Assembly (NCBI GenBank): GCA_963768975.1
Contig: CAVYKB010000004.1
Span: forward strand, 1 to 64,000
Origin: CADCTB01 sp963768975
GTDB taxonomy: Bacteria > Actinomycetota > Acidimicrobiia > Acidimicrobiales > AC-14
Length of the DNA stretch: 64,000 nucleotides
Reading direction: 5' to 3'
The position numbers and the translations under genes are program-made. This document shows, piece by piece, positions 17,094-24,254 of the stretch (its first letter is position 1; every line of letters starts with the position of its first letter). A model generated the notes under the pieces. It was not told the origin of the DNA. It saw only the letters and a program-made list of their open reading frames with translations, and ran no database searches.

Positions 17094-17885
17094 ATGGCCA
17101 CGCTCGTGACGTTCCACGCCCACCCCGACGACGAGTCGATCGCCATGGGTGGGGTGATGGCCAAGGCTGCCGAGCACGGCCACCGCGTGGTTCTCGTCGT
17201 CGCCACCCGGGGCGAGAACGGCGAGGTGGACGAGGGGTTCCTGGGAGAGGGTGAGCTGCTGTGGCAGCGCCGCGAACGGGAGACCTTGGCCGCCGCCGAG
17301 ATCCTGGGCGTGGCCCGGGTGGAGTTCCTCGGCTACGTCGACTCCGGGATGATGGGCACGCCCGAGAACGGCCTTCCCGGGTGTTTCTGGCAGGCCGACG
17401 CGGAGGAGGCGGCGGCCAAGCTGGCCGCCATCGTCGTCGAGGAGGGGGCGGACGTCCTCACCATCTACGACGAGAACGGCCAGTACGGCCACCCCGACCA
17501 TATCCAGGTCCACCGGGTGGGGCTTCGAGCGGCAGAGCTCGCCGGAACCCGACGGGTCTACATGAGCACCCTCAACCGCGAGCACATGAAGCGCGCGTTC
17601 GCCGCCTTGGCGGCGTCGGGGGAGGAGATTCCCGAGGACGCAGACCCCGACTTCTTCGACACTCTCGGCGTGCCCGAGGAGCGGATCACCACGACCGTCG
17701 ACGTCCGGCCCTGGCTGACCCAGAAGCGGGCGGCGATGGCCGCCCACGCCAGCCAGATCAGCGAGACCTCGTTCTTCCTGGCCATGGCGCCGGAGCAGTT
17801 CGAGGTCGGCTTCGGTTCTGAGTGGTTCGTCCGCTGCGACGCGCCGCCCGACCTGCGGGAGACCGACCTCTTCGACGGGCTCTAG
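17094..17885 (+). CDS. LmbE-family zinc deacetylase (MshB/Mca-like)
   Basis: 263 residues. The zinc site motifs FHAHPDDESIAMGG near the N-terminus and GQYGHPDHIQVHRVG in the middle identify the PIG-L/LmbE family. In actinobacteria this family includes the mycothiol enzymes MshB and Mca; the sequence ATRGENGEVDEGF after the first motif fits that branch, but the exact substrate is inference. TAGCGT (17079-17084) is 9 nt before the ATG. The stop overlaps the GTG start of the next gene. Confidence 0.85.
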   Translation: MATLVTFHAHPDDESIAMGGVMAKAAEHGHRVVLVVATRGENGEVDEGFLGEGELLWQRRERETLAAAEILGVARVEFLGYVDSGMMGTPENGLPGCFWQADAEEAAAKLAAIVVEEGADVLTIYDENGQYGHPDHIQVHRVGLRAAELAGTRRVYMSTLNREHMKRAFAALAASGEEIPEDADPDFFDTLGVPEERITTTVDVRPWLTQKRAAMAAHASQISETSFFLAMAPEQFEVGFGSEWFVRCDAPPDLRETDLFDGL

Positions 17886-18253
17886 TGGGGTTGGCGGGCG
17901 TCCACACCGCGTGGGCGTGGGTGGTGATCGTCGGCAACGGCCTGGCCGGCGTGTGGGCACTCGGCGCCCATCGCGCTCCGGTGTTGCGCCGGCGTGAGCT
18001 GTGGTGGTTCACCGCCGGCGCCCAGTTCTCGGCTTTCGTCGAGGTGATCCTGGGCGTGGCCATGGTCGCCGGGCGTGACGTGCCCGACGACCTCCAGTTC
18101 CACATGTTCTACGGGTTCGTCATCCTGGCCGCCGTCGGGATCATCTACAGCTACCGCCAGCAGCTCCGTGACCGCATCTACCTGCTGTACGGCTTCGGCG
18201 GTCTCTTCATCATGGGGCTGGGCCTCCGCGCCCTCCAAGTCGGCCCGCGGTAG
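17885..18253 (+). CDS. Small four-helix membrane protein
   Basis: 122 residues with four hydrophobic segments (VHTAWAWVVIVGNGLAGVWAL, FTAGAQFSAFVEVILGVAMV, FHMFYGFVILAAVGIIYSY and IYLLYGFGGLFIMGLGLRAL). No catalytic motif is seen. The GTG start overlaps the TAG stop of the LmbE gene by one base, so translation is coupled; the pair may act together on a membrane-linked thiol or sugar substrate, which is speculation. Family not recognised. Confidence 0.75.
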   Translation: MGLAGVHTAWAWVVIVGNGLAGVWALGAHRAPVLRRRELWWFTAGAQFSAFVEVILGVAMVAGRDVPDDLQFHMFYGFVILAAVGIIYSYRQQLRDRIYLLYGFGGLFIMGLGLRALQVGPR

Positions 18254-18283
18254 AGCCGGCCGACCGAGCGCAAGCCCTCGATT

Positions 18284-18520
18284 CTAGAGATGCACCACCG
18301 AGCAGGTCGCGGTGCGGGTGATCCCGTGGATGAGCTGGATCTGGTTGACCACCAGCCGGCCGAGGTCGTCCATGGAGTCGGCCTCGGCCAGGACGATCAC
18401 GTCGTAGTTGCCGGTGACGTTGTGGGCGGCGATCACCCCGTCGATCTTGCCCACCTCCTCCGCCACCTGGGCCGACTTGCCGACATCGGTCTGGATCAGC
18501 ACGTACGCCTGTGCTTGCAC
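18284..18520 (-). CDS. Stand-alone Lrp/AsnC effector (RAM) domain protein
   Basis: 78 residues that match only the C-terminal ligand-binding domain of Lrp/AsnC regulators: QAYVLIQTDVGKSAQVAEEVGKIDGVIAAHNVTGNYDVIVLAEADSMDDLGRLV, closing ITRTATCSVV. The HTH domain is absent. Such proteins form decamers or pair with full regulators. GTG 18520 is chosen because GGAGGG lies 6 nt upstream; a GTG seven codons earlier is in frame but has no SD. Confidence 0.85.
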   Translation of the reverse strand: MQAQAYVLIQTDVGKSAQVAEEVGKIDGVIAAHNVTGNYDVIVLAEADSMDDLGRLVVNQIQLIHGITRTATCSVVHL

Positions 18521-18543
18521 GTTGTTCCCTCCGTCACTCACTG

Positions 18544-18838
18544 TTCGCCCTGGTCGCTGCGCTCGCCGGCCCTTGAGGGCCGCCCGGCGATGGCCTCCGC
18601 TCCGCTCCGGCAGGGCCGGCCGGCCCGGCCGGCGTGCTCGCTCACGATTCGCCCTGGTCGCTGCGCTCGCCGGCCCTTGAGGGCCGCCCGGCGATGGCCT
18701 CCGCTCCGCTCCGGCAGGGCCGGCCGGCCCGGCCGGCGTGCTCGCTCACGATTCGCCCTGGTCGCTGCGCTCGCCGGCCCTTGAGGGCCGCCCGGCGATG
18801 GCCTCGCTCGCTCCGGCAGGGCCGGCCGGCGTGCTCGC
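18544..18838. repeat. Tandem repeat, 104-bp unit, nearly three copies
   Basis: Units begin at 18544, 18648 and 18752 with TTCGCCCTGGTCGCTGCGCTC and run to GTGCTCGCTCACGA. Copies 1 and 2 look identical by eye. Copy 3 is shortened by small deletions and ends at the pckG stop codon. Each unit contains inverted repeats (GGCCGGCCGGCC and GGCCCTTGAGGGCC). The array fills the space between the AsnC-like gene and pckG. There are no unique spacers, so it is not a CRISPR. Confidence 0.9.
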
Positions 18839-20650
18839 TCACTCGGCCGAGAGTCGCTTCTGAAGGGCGTCCACCTCGTCGCGCAGCTCCACCGGGAGGC
18901 GCTCGCCCAGGTTGGCGTAGTGCTCCTCGATGGAGGGCACCTCGGCCCGCCACTCCTCGGCGTCGACCCGGAGCAGCTCGGCCATCTCCTCGGGCTTCAC
19001 ATCGAGACCCTCGACGTTGATGCCGCCCTCGGCCGGCAGCAACCCGACCGGGGACTCCACCGCGTCCGCCGTGCCTGCGACCCGGTCGAAGATCCACGCC
19101 AGCACCCGGCTGTTCTCGCCGAAGCCCGGCCACAGCCACTTGCCGTCGGGGCTCTTGCGAAACCAGTTGACGTAGAAGAGCTTGGGCAGCTTGGAGGCCT
19201 CCGCCGAGGCCCCGATGTGGAGCCAGTGGCCGAGGTAGTCGCCCATGTTGTAGCCGCAGAAGGGCAGCATGGCGAAGGGGTCACGCCGGAGCTTGCCCAC
19301 GGCGCCGGCCTGGGCCGCCGTGGTCTCCGACGCCATGATCGAGCCCAGGAACACGCCCTGCTGCCAGCTGCGCGCCTCCTGCACCAGGGGCACCACCGAC
19401 GAGCGCCGGCCGCCGAAGAGGATGGCCGAGATCGGGACGCCCTTGGGGTCCTCCCACTCGGGGGCGATGGTGGGGCACTGGGCCGCCGGGGCGGTGAAGC
19501 GGGCGTTGGGGTGGGCGGCCGGCGTGCCCGTCTGGGGCGTCCAGTCCTTGCGCTTCCAGTCGATGAGGTGCGCCGGCGGCTCCTCGGTCATGTCCTCCCA
19601 CCACACGTCGCCGTCGTCGGTGTAGGCGGTGTTGGTGAAGAGGCAGTTGGAGCGCAAGGTCTCCATGGCGTTGTGGTTGGTGTGGTGCGACGTGCCCGGG
19701 GCCACGCCGAAGAAGCCGGCCTCGGGGTTGATGGCCCACAGGCGACCGTCGTCGCCGAACTTCATCCAGCAGATGTCGTCGCCGACGGTCTGGACACCCC
19801 AGCCCGGAACGGTGGGAACGAGCATGGCCAGGTTGGTCTTGCCGCAGGCCGACGGGAAGGCGGCGGCCACGTACTTTGACTCGCCGGCGGGGTTGGTCAG
19901 CTTGAGGATGAGCATGTGCTCGGCCAGCCAACCGTCGTCCCGGGCCATCGACGAGGCGATGCGGAGGGCGAAGCACTTCTTGCCCAGCAGGGCGTTGCCG
20001 CCGTAGCCCGAGCCGTAGGACCAGATCGACCGCTCCTCGGGGAAGTGGACGATGTACTTGTTCTCGGCGTCGCACGGCCAGGCGACGTCGGCCTGGCCCT
20101 CCTCGAGCGGCGCGCCGACCGAGTGCAGGCACGGCACGAAGGCGCCATCGGCGCCCAGGGTGTCGAGGACGGCCTGGCCCATGCGGGTCATGATCCGCAT
20201 GTTGATGGCGACGTAGGCCGAGTCGGTGATCTCCACACCGATGTGGGCGATGGGGGAGCCGATAGGGCCCATGCTGAATGGCACCACGTACATGGTGCGG
20301 CCCTTCATCGAACCTCGGAACAGCTCGGTGAGGGTGGCCTTCATCTCCGCCGGGTCACGCCAGTTGTTCGTGGGGCCGGCGTCGATCTCCTTCTGCGAGC
20401 AGATGTACGTGCGGTCCTCGACCCGGGCGACATCGCCGGGGTCCGAGGTGGCCCAGTAGCTGTTCGGGCGCAGCTCGTCGTTCAGGCGGGTCAGGGTGCC
20501 GGCGTCGACCAGGAGCTGGCACAGGCGGTCGTACTCCGCTTCGGATCCGTCGCACCACTCCACCCGATCGGGCTGGCTGAGGTCCGCCACCTCTTGGACC
20601 CAGTCGAGAAGCCGTTGGTTGGTGGTGGTCGGAGCCGAGGTTGTGGTCAT
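18839..20650 (-). CDS. pckG: Phosphoenolpyruvate carboxykinase (GTP)
   Basis: 603 residues, full length for the GTP-dependent family. Visible motifs: the kinase-1a P-loop FPSACGKTNLAML with its catalytic Cys, the mobile PEP site region RSIWSYGSGYGGNALLGKKCFALRI, DDICWMKFGDDGRLWAINPEAGFFGVAPGT and FGGRRSSVVPLV. It interconverts oxaloacetate and PEP at the entry to gluconeogenesis. The start codon overlaps the stop of the upstream cold-shock-like gene (ATGA), so the two form an operon. The C-terminus abuts the tandem repeat array. Confidence 0.97.
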   Translation of the reverse strand: MTTTSAPTTTNQRLLDWVQEVADLSQPDRVEWCDGSEAEYDRLCQLLVDAGTLTRLNDELRPNSYWATSDPGDVARVEDRTYICSQKEIDAGPTNNWRDPAEMKATLTELFRGSMKGRTMYVVPFSMGPIGSPIAHIGVEITDSAYVAINMRIMTRMGQAVLDTLGADGAFVPCLHSVGAPLEEGQADVAWPCDAENKYIVHFPEERSIWSYGSGYGGNALLGKKCFALRIASSMARDDGWLAEHMLILKLTNPAGESKYVAAAFPSACGKTNLAMLVPTVPGWGVQTVGDDICWMKFGDDGRLWAINPEAGFFGVAPGTSHHTNHNAMETLRSNCLFTNTAYTDDGDVWWEDMTEEPPAHLIDWKRKDWTPQTGTPAAHPNARFTAPAAQCPTIAPEWEDPKGVPISAILFGGRRSSVVPLVQEARSWQQGVFLGSIMASETTAAQAGAVGKLRRDPFAMLPFCGYNMGDYLGHWLHIGASAEASKLPKLFYVNWFRKSPDGKWLWPGFGENSRVLAWIFDRVAGTADAVESPVGLLPAEGGINVEGLDVKPEEMAELLRVDAEEWRAEVPSIEEHYANLGERLPVELRDEVDALQKRLSAE

Positions 20651-20895
20651 ACCGTCCTTCCGTCGGGTCGAGGAGGAAAACCTGGGGTGCCCATGTCCAC
20701 CTCGGAGCCCAGGCGGACGCGGGTGGCCCGGCCCTGGCTGTCGAGGTCGAACACGACCCGCTGGCCCTGCCTGAGCATCCGGAACACCGAGCCGGTGAGG
20801 GCTTCGGGGGAGAGGTCGTATTCGGAGCGGTCTGTATCGCGCATCACCACGCCCTCCGCCGTACCGGGGTCGTAGGACTTGATGACTCCCTGCAA
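20647..20895 (-). CDS. Cold-shock/OB-fold-like small protein with TTG start
   Basis: 82 residues. The N-terminus MQGVIKSYDPGTAEGVVMRDTDRSEYDLS resembles a cold-shock domain (GxIKxYDxxxGxG), and FRMLRQGQRVVFDLDSQGRATRVRLGSEVDMG matches the family's second half, but the aromatic RNA-binding motifs are weak. The start is TTG at 20895, supported by AGGAGG 4 nt upstream. The stop overlaps the pckG start by 4 nt, suggesting it is translated together with pckG, perhaps as a regulator. The divergent thiL gene begins only about 35 nt away. Confidence 0.75.
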   Translation of the reverse strand: MQGVIKSYDPGTAEGVVMRDTDRSEYDLSPEALTGSVFRMLRQGQRVVFDLDSQGRATRVRLGSEVDMGTPGFPPRPDGRTV

Positions 20896-20929
20896 GGAAC
20901 CTCCTGGTGGAGCGCCTAACCTGCTCCTC

Positions 20930-21864
20930 CTGACGTTATCCGAGTTCGCCCTCATCGAGCGCTTGCGGCAGCGCCTTGTCGGACCGCCGGACCAGATCTG
21001 GGTGGGCGACGACGTGGCGGTCGTCCCCGGGCCACGGGGTTCGATGCTGCTGGCCGCGGATGCGGTGGTCGCCGGCATCCACGCCGACCTCGAGCTGGTC
21101 GGCCTCGACGACATGGGCTGGAAGGCCGTCGTGGCCAACGTCAGCGACATCGCCGCCGTCGGCGGCCGCCCATGCTGCGTGGTGGTCACCGTCGCCGGCC
21201 CCCTGGGTGAGATCGACTTCGACCTGCTCTACGACGGGCTGACCGCGGCGTCGGACGCCTACGGTTGCCCGATCGTCGGCGGGGACCTGACGTCGTCGTC
21301 GACACTGGTGGTGTCGGTGGCGATCGTCGGGGATGGGGCGCGAGCGAGCTGCCGGCGCCGGTGCTGCGCTCGGGTGCTCAGGTCGGTGACACGATCTTCG
21401 TCACTGGCCCGCTCGGCTCGTCGGCGGCGGGACTCCGCCTGTTGCAGACCGGTCGGGTGTCGGAGGCGCCGGACCTGGTCCTGGCCCACCGCCGGCCCCG
21501 CGCCCGGCTGGACGAGGGGACGGTGGCCCGCCGGTCCGGGGCGACGGCGATGATCGACGTGTCAGACGGGTTGGCGAGCGACCTGCGCCACATTGCCGAT
21601 GCGTCGGGCGTCGGCGTGGCGCTCGACCGGGTGCCGGTCGCCATCGGGGTCAACCGGGTGAGCGACGACGCCGAATCGTTGGCCCTCGGCGGCGGCGAGG
21701 ATTACGAGCTGCTCTTCACGGCCCCGGACCCCGACGCCGTTGAGGCCGCGTTCGTCCGCGCCGGCCTCGGCACCCCGTTGCGGATCGGGCGGTGCACGGC
21801 CGACGCCGGCGAGCGCCGCCTGCGGGACCACGACCTGCCGGCGCTGGGCTGGGAGCACCGATGA
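20930..21864 (+). pseudogene. thiL: Thiamine-monophosphate kinase, frameshifted
   Basis: Family motifs are complete but split between frames. The first part (LSEFALIERLRQRL, WVGDDVAVV, ADAVVAGIHADLEL, VSDIAAVGG, GCPIVGGDLT) reads to about 21340. The second (SELPAPVLRSGAQVGDTIFVTGPLG, IDVSDGLASDL, GGGEDYELLFTA) continues in the -1 frame to 21864. One missing base in the run near 21335-21342 explains it. ThiL makes thiamine diphosphate from the monophosphate, and thiD follows. No ATG/GTG fits the family N-terminus; CTG 20930, 7 nt after TAACCT (20917-20922), would give MTLSEFALIERL and fits the leaderless pattern. ATG 20882 is the alternative. A sequencing indel is as likely as real decay, since the gene would normally be essential for cofactor supply. 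Confidence 0.8.
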
Positions 21865-21874
21865 CCCCCTCGTT

Positions 21875-21917
21875 CTGGTTGCACTTACCCGTCGTATGCG
21901 CAGGTAACTGCAACCAA
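21875..21917 (+). repeat. Conserved 3'-flanking hairpin, copy 2
   Basis: Same element as at 10633 and 53511: CTGGTTGCAC, a middle with TTACCC-GTCGTATGCGCA-GGTAA (an inner TTACC/GGTAA stem) and the return arm CTGCAACCAA. The outer stem carries two mismatches here. It begins 10 nt after the thiL stop and ends 11 nt before thiD. Confidence 0.75.
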
Positions 21918-21928
21918 ATGGAGGGGGC

Positions 21929-22741
21929 GTGAACCGGCCCGTGGCCCTCACCATCGCCGGCTCCGACTCGAGCGGCGGCGCCGGCGTCGTCGCCGACCTC
22001 AAGACCTTCGAGGCCCACGGCGTGTGGGGCACCGTGGCCCTCACGGCGATCACCGCCCAGAACACCCTTGGCGTGCAGGCGGTCGAGACCCTGACGCCGG
22101 AGATAGTGCGGGCCCAGATCGCCTCGGTGGTCTCCGACCTGGGCGTGCAGGCGGCCAAGACCGGCATGCTGGGCTCGGCGGCGGTGGTCGAGGAGGTCGT
22201 GCGCACCGTCGTCGAGCTGGGCGTGCGGCCGCTGGTCGTCGACCCGGTCATGGTGGCTTCGACGGGTGGGCGCCTGCTCGACCCCGACGCCGTCGACGCG
22301 GTCCTCCGCCACCTACTGCCCCGGGCCTCGGTGCTGACGCCCAACCTGGCCGAGGCGGCCGCCCTGGTGGGCTTCGAGGTCGCCGACCGGGAGGGCATGG
22401 AGCGGGCGGCCCGGGCGCTTGCCGACCTCGGCGCGGCGGTCGTGCTGGTCAAGGGCGGCCATCTCGCCGGCGACCACTCGCCCGACTGCCTCCTTGTCGC
22501 CGGCGACGAGCCGGTCTGGCTGGAGGGGCTCCGGCTGCCTGACCGCGGCGCGCACGGATCCGGGTGCGTGCTCTCGGCGGCCATCTGCGCCGAGCTGGCC
22601 CGGGGCATGGAGGCCGCCGACGCGTGCCTCGCGGCCAAGCGGTTCGTCGCCCGAGCCATCGAGGCCGGCCCCGTGCTGGGCGCCGGCGTGGTGCCGGTGG
22701 AGCCGGCGTGGGAGGCCCGACAGACCGAGGGGCTCCCGTAG
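21929..22741 (+). CDS. thiD: Hydroxymethylpyrimidine/phosphomethylpyrimidine kinase
   Basis: 270 residues, a ribokinase-fold kinase. Motifs: ALTIAGSDSSGGAGVVADLKTFEAHG at the N-terminus, TAQNTLGVQAV, KTGMLGS, VVDPVMVASTGGRLLD, and the anion hole/catalytic Asp region expected as GTGC, here GAHGSGCVLSAAI. It phosphorylates HMP and HMP-P in thiamine synthesis, matching the neighbouring thiL. The start is GTG with GGAGGGGG 2-6 nt upstream, so this gene uses a ribosome binding site rather than a leaderless start. Confidence 0.93.
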   Translation: MNRPVALTIAGSDSSGGAGVVADLKTFEAHGVWGTVALTAITAQNTLGVQAVETLTPEIVRAQIASVVSDLGVQAAKTGMLGSAAVVEEVVRTVVELGVRPLVVDPVMVASTGGRLLDPDAVDAVLRHLLPRASVLTPNLAEAAALVGFEVADREGMERAARALADLGAAVVLVKGGHLAGDHSPDCLLVAGDEPVWLEGLRLPDRGAHGSGCVLSAAICAELARGMEAADACLAAKRFVARAIEAGPVLGAGVVPVEPAWEARQTEGLP

Positions 22742-22758
22742 CAGTACCGTCGAAGCCG

Positions 22759-23502
22759 GTGGAGGGTGAGCGCCTCGACGACGAGCAGATCGCGCTGGTG
22801 CTCCGCCGGGCGACGGAGCTCGACGGCCAGTCGCCGGCGGACCAGCCCGGGCTCGACCTCGCCGTGCTGGAGGAGGCGGCGGTCGAGGCCGGCCTCAGCC
22901 GGGAGTCCGTGCGGCGGGCGGTAGCCGAGCTGCGGGCCGGGGCGCTCGTGGCCGGTGACGGCAAGCCGGCCCGGCGCCGGCGGCTGAGCCCGGAGACCGT
23001 CACCGTCTCCCGCTGCGTCCCGGGGCCGTCGCCGGCGGTCGACGACATCCTCCGACGCTTCTTGGCCAAGGAGCAGTTCCACGTGCGGCGCGACTTCGGC
23101 ACCAGCTCCCTCTGGGCCCGCCGCCAGGACGTCAGCGCCCGCGTCAAGGTCCAGTACGACCGGAGCATCCACCGCCGGCTCATGCTGAACGACGCCGAGC
23201 AGGTCGAGCTCGCCGTGGTGGAGGAGCCCGGCGAGCGGGGAATGGCCATGGTCAAGCTGACCGTCGACGTCAGGGGGCTCCGGCGGGCCCACCGGGTGGC
23301 GCTCGGCAAGGGCGCCGCTGCCGGCGCCGCCGTGGCGGCCGGGGTCCTGCTGTCGAGTGTTCCCGAGCTCATGGCCGTGGCGCCGGCGGCGGCCGGCGTG
23401 GCGATCGGCCACCGGGTCGGCACGAATGACGTCCGCACTACCGTGGAGGAGCTGACGACCCGCCTGGAGGGCTTCCTCGACGGGGTGGAGCGCCGGCGCT
23501 AG
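22759..23502 (+). CDS. Hypothetical protein with hydrophobic hairpin
   Basis: 247 residues. The N-terminal 60 residues (LDDEQIALVLRRATELD to LSRESVRRAVAELRAG) look helical and may form a small HTH-like or protein-interaction domain. The middle (about 85-175) is a mixed alpha/beta domain (ILRRFLAKEQFHVRRDFGTSSLWARRQD). Near the C-terminus a glycine/alanine hydrophobic hairpin (GAAAGAAVAAGVLLSS and MAVAPAAAGVAIG) may insert in the membrane. I do not recognise the family. TACCGT (22745-22750) is 8 nt before GTG 22759. Confidence 0.7.
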   Translation: MEGERLDDEQIALVLRRATELDGQSPADQPGLDLAVLEEAAVEAGLSRESVRRAVAELRAGALVAGDGKPARRRRLSPETVTVSRCVPGPSPAVDDILRRFLAKEQFHVRRDFGTSSLWARRQDVSARVKVQYDRSIHRRLMLNDAEQVELAVVEEPGERGMAMVKLTVDVRGLRRAHRVALGKGAAAGAAVAAGVLLSSVPELMAVAPAAAGVAIGHRVGTNDVRTTVEELTTRLEGFLDGVERRR

Positions 23503-23529
23503 GGCGTCGACCTCATTCGTTCGCTTCGC

Positions 23530-24003
23530 TCACTCCATCCGGTCGAGGAGATGGCGCTCCGGCGGAGCCGTCGGGTCTACGCCGTTTGTTTCTGGCCGGG
23601 GGCCGAAGGGGCCGCCGGCGGCGGCGAGAACCGGCGCCGGCAATCGGGGCGGCGCCCACGCTAGTTGCCGGGGGCGCCGAAGACCAGCGGGTGGCGGCTC
23701 GATGAACCGGATCGACTCCACGACCGAACGCAAGTTGTCCGGCAGCGGGTCGAGCGGGAGCTCGAGGTCGCCGGACTCCGTGGTGACCGTCGTGACCAGG
23801 TTGGCGTCGTTCACCGTCAGGATGATGGCGAAGGTCTTCTCGAACTGCGACTTGGGCCCGGCGATGCCGAAGCTGGACCCCAGCGGTGCGTGGACCTCGA
23901 AGCCGGCGCTGGTGAAGTGGCCCTTCACCGGCGTGATCGACGCCAGGTCGTTGGCGGGCACGGACAGCGTCACGACCGCCGAGACCCAGGGCTCTTGCAT
24001 CAT
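23530..24003 (-). CDS. Hypothetical protein with beta-rich N-terminal domain
   Basis: 157 residues from a tandem ATG. The N-terminal 100 residues (VVTLSVPANDLASITPVKGHFTSAGFEVHAPLGSSFGIAGPKSQFEKTFAI) form an alternating beta/alpha pattern reminiscent of protease propeptide or ACT-like folds, but I cannot assign a family. The last 50 residues are proline/arginine-rich and probably disordered. It lies 10 nt downstream of rpmB on the same strand and could be read from the rpmB promoter. Confidence 0.6.
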   Translation of the reverse strand: MMQEPWVSAVVTLSVPANDLASITPVKGHFTSAGFEVHAPLGSSFGIAGPKSQFEKTFAIILTVNDANLVTTVTTESGDLELPLDPLPDNLRSVVESIRFIEPPPAGLRRPRQLAWAPPRLPAPVLAAAGGPFGPRPETNGVDPTAPPERHLLDRME

Positions 24004-24013
24004 GGCTGGAGGC

Positions 24014-24208
24014 CTAGCGGACGGACTTCTGGACCTTGCCGGCCCGGATGCACGACGTGCAGACCGACAGCCGCTTCGGTGCACCGTTGACCACGGCCCG
24101 GATCCGCTGAATGTTGGGGTTCCAGCGCCGGCGGGTGCGCCGGTGCGAGTGGCTCACGGCCATGCCGAAACTGGGGTGCTTTCCACAAACCTCACATACC
24201 GCGGCCAT
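24014..24208 (-). CDS. rpmB: 50S ribosomal protein L28 (zinc-ribbon form)
   Basis: 64 residues. The sequence MAAVCEVCGKHPSFG, then SHSHRRTRRRWNPNIQRIRAVVNGAPKRLSVCTSCIRAGKV, is a clear L28. Two CxxC pairs (Cys5/Cys8 and CTSC) mark the zinc-binding version that many actinobacteria carry beside a cysteine-free paralog. TACCCT lies 8 nt upstream of ATG 24208 on the minus strand, so it is probably leaderless and divergent from the DAK2 gene. Confidence 0.95.
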   Translation of the reverse strand: MAAVCEVCGKHPSFGMAVSHSHRRTRRRWNPNIQRIRAVVNGAPKRLSVCTSCIRAGKVQKSVR

Positions 24209-24254
24209 GGGGGACAAGGGTAGTCGACCGGGGTGCCCACTACGATTCGTCGTC
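24209..24254. promoter_or_regulatory. Short divergent promoter region (rpmB / DAK2 gene)
   Basis: Only 46 nt separate two divergent start codons. TACGAT (24241-24246) is 8 nt before the + strand ATG and, on the - strand, TACCCT is 8 nt before the rpmB ATG. Both are the window's leaderless pattern, so the two transcripts must start back to back. Confidence 0.55.

Noticed and set aside
18544..18838. Possible CRISPR array
   Set aside because: Units are 104 bp and directly adjacent, with no unique spacers and no cas genes nearby.
21335..21345. Programmed -1 frameshift in thiL
   Set aside because: No slippery heptamer of the usual kind or downstream pseudoknot is evident, and other genes here show similar single-base shifts, so an indel is simpler.
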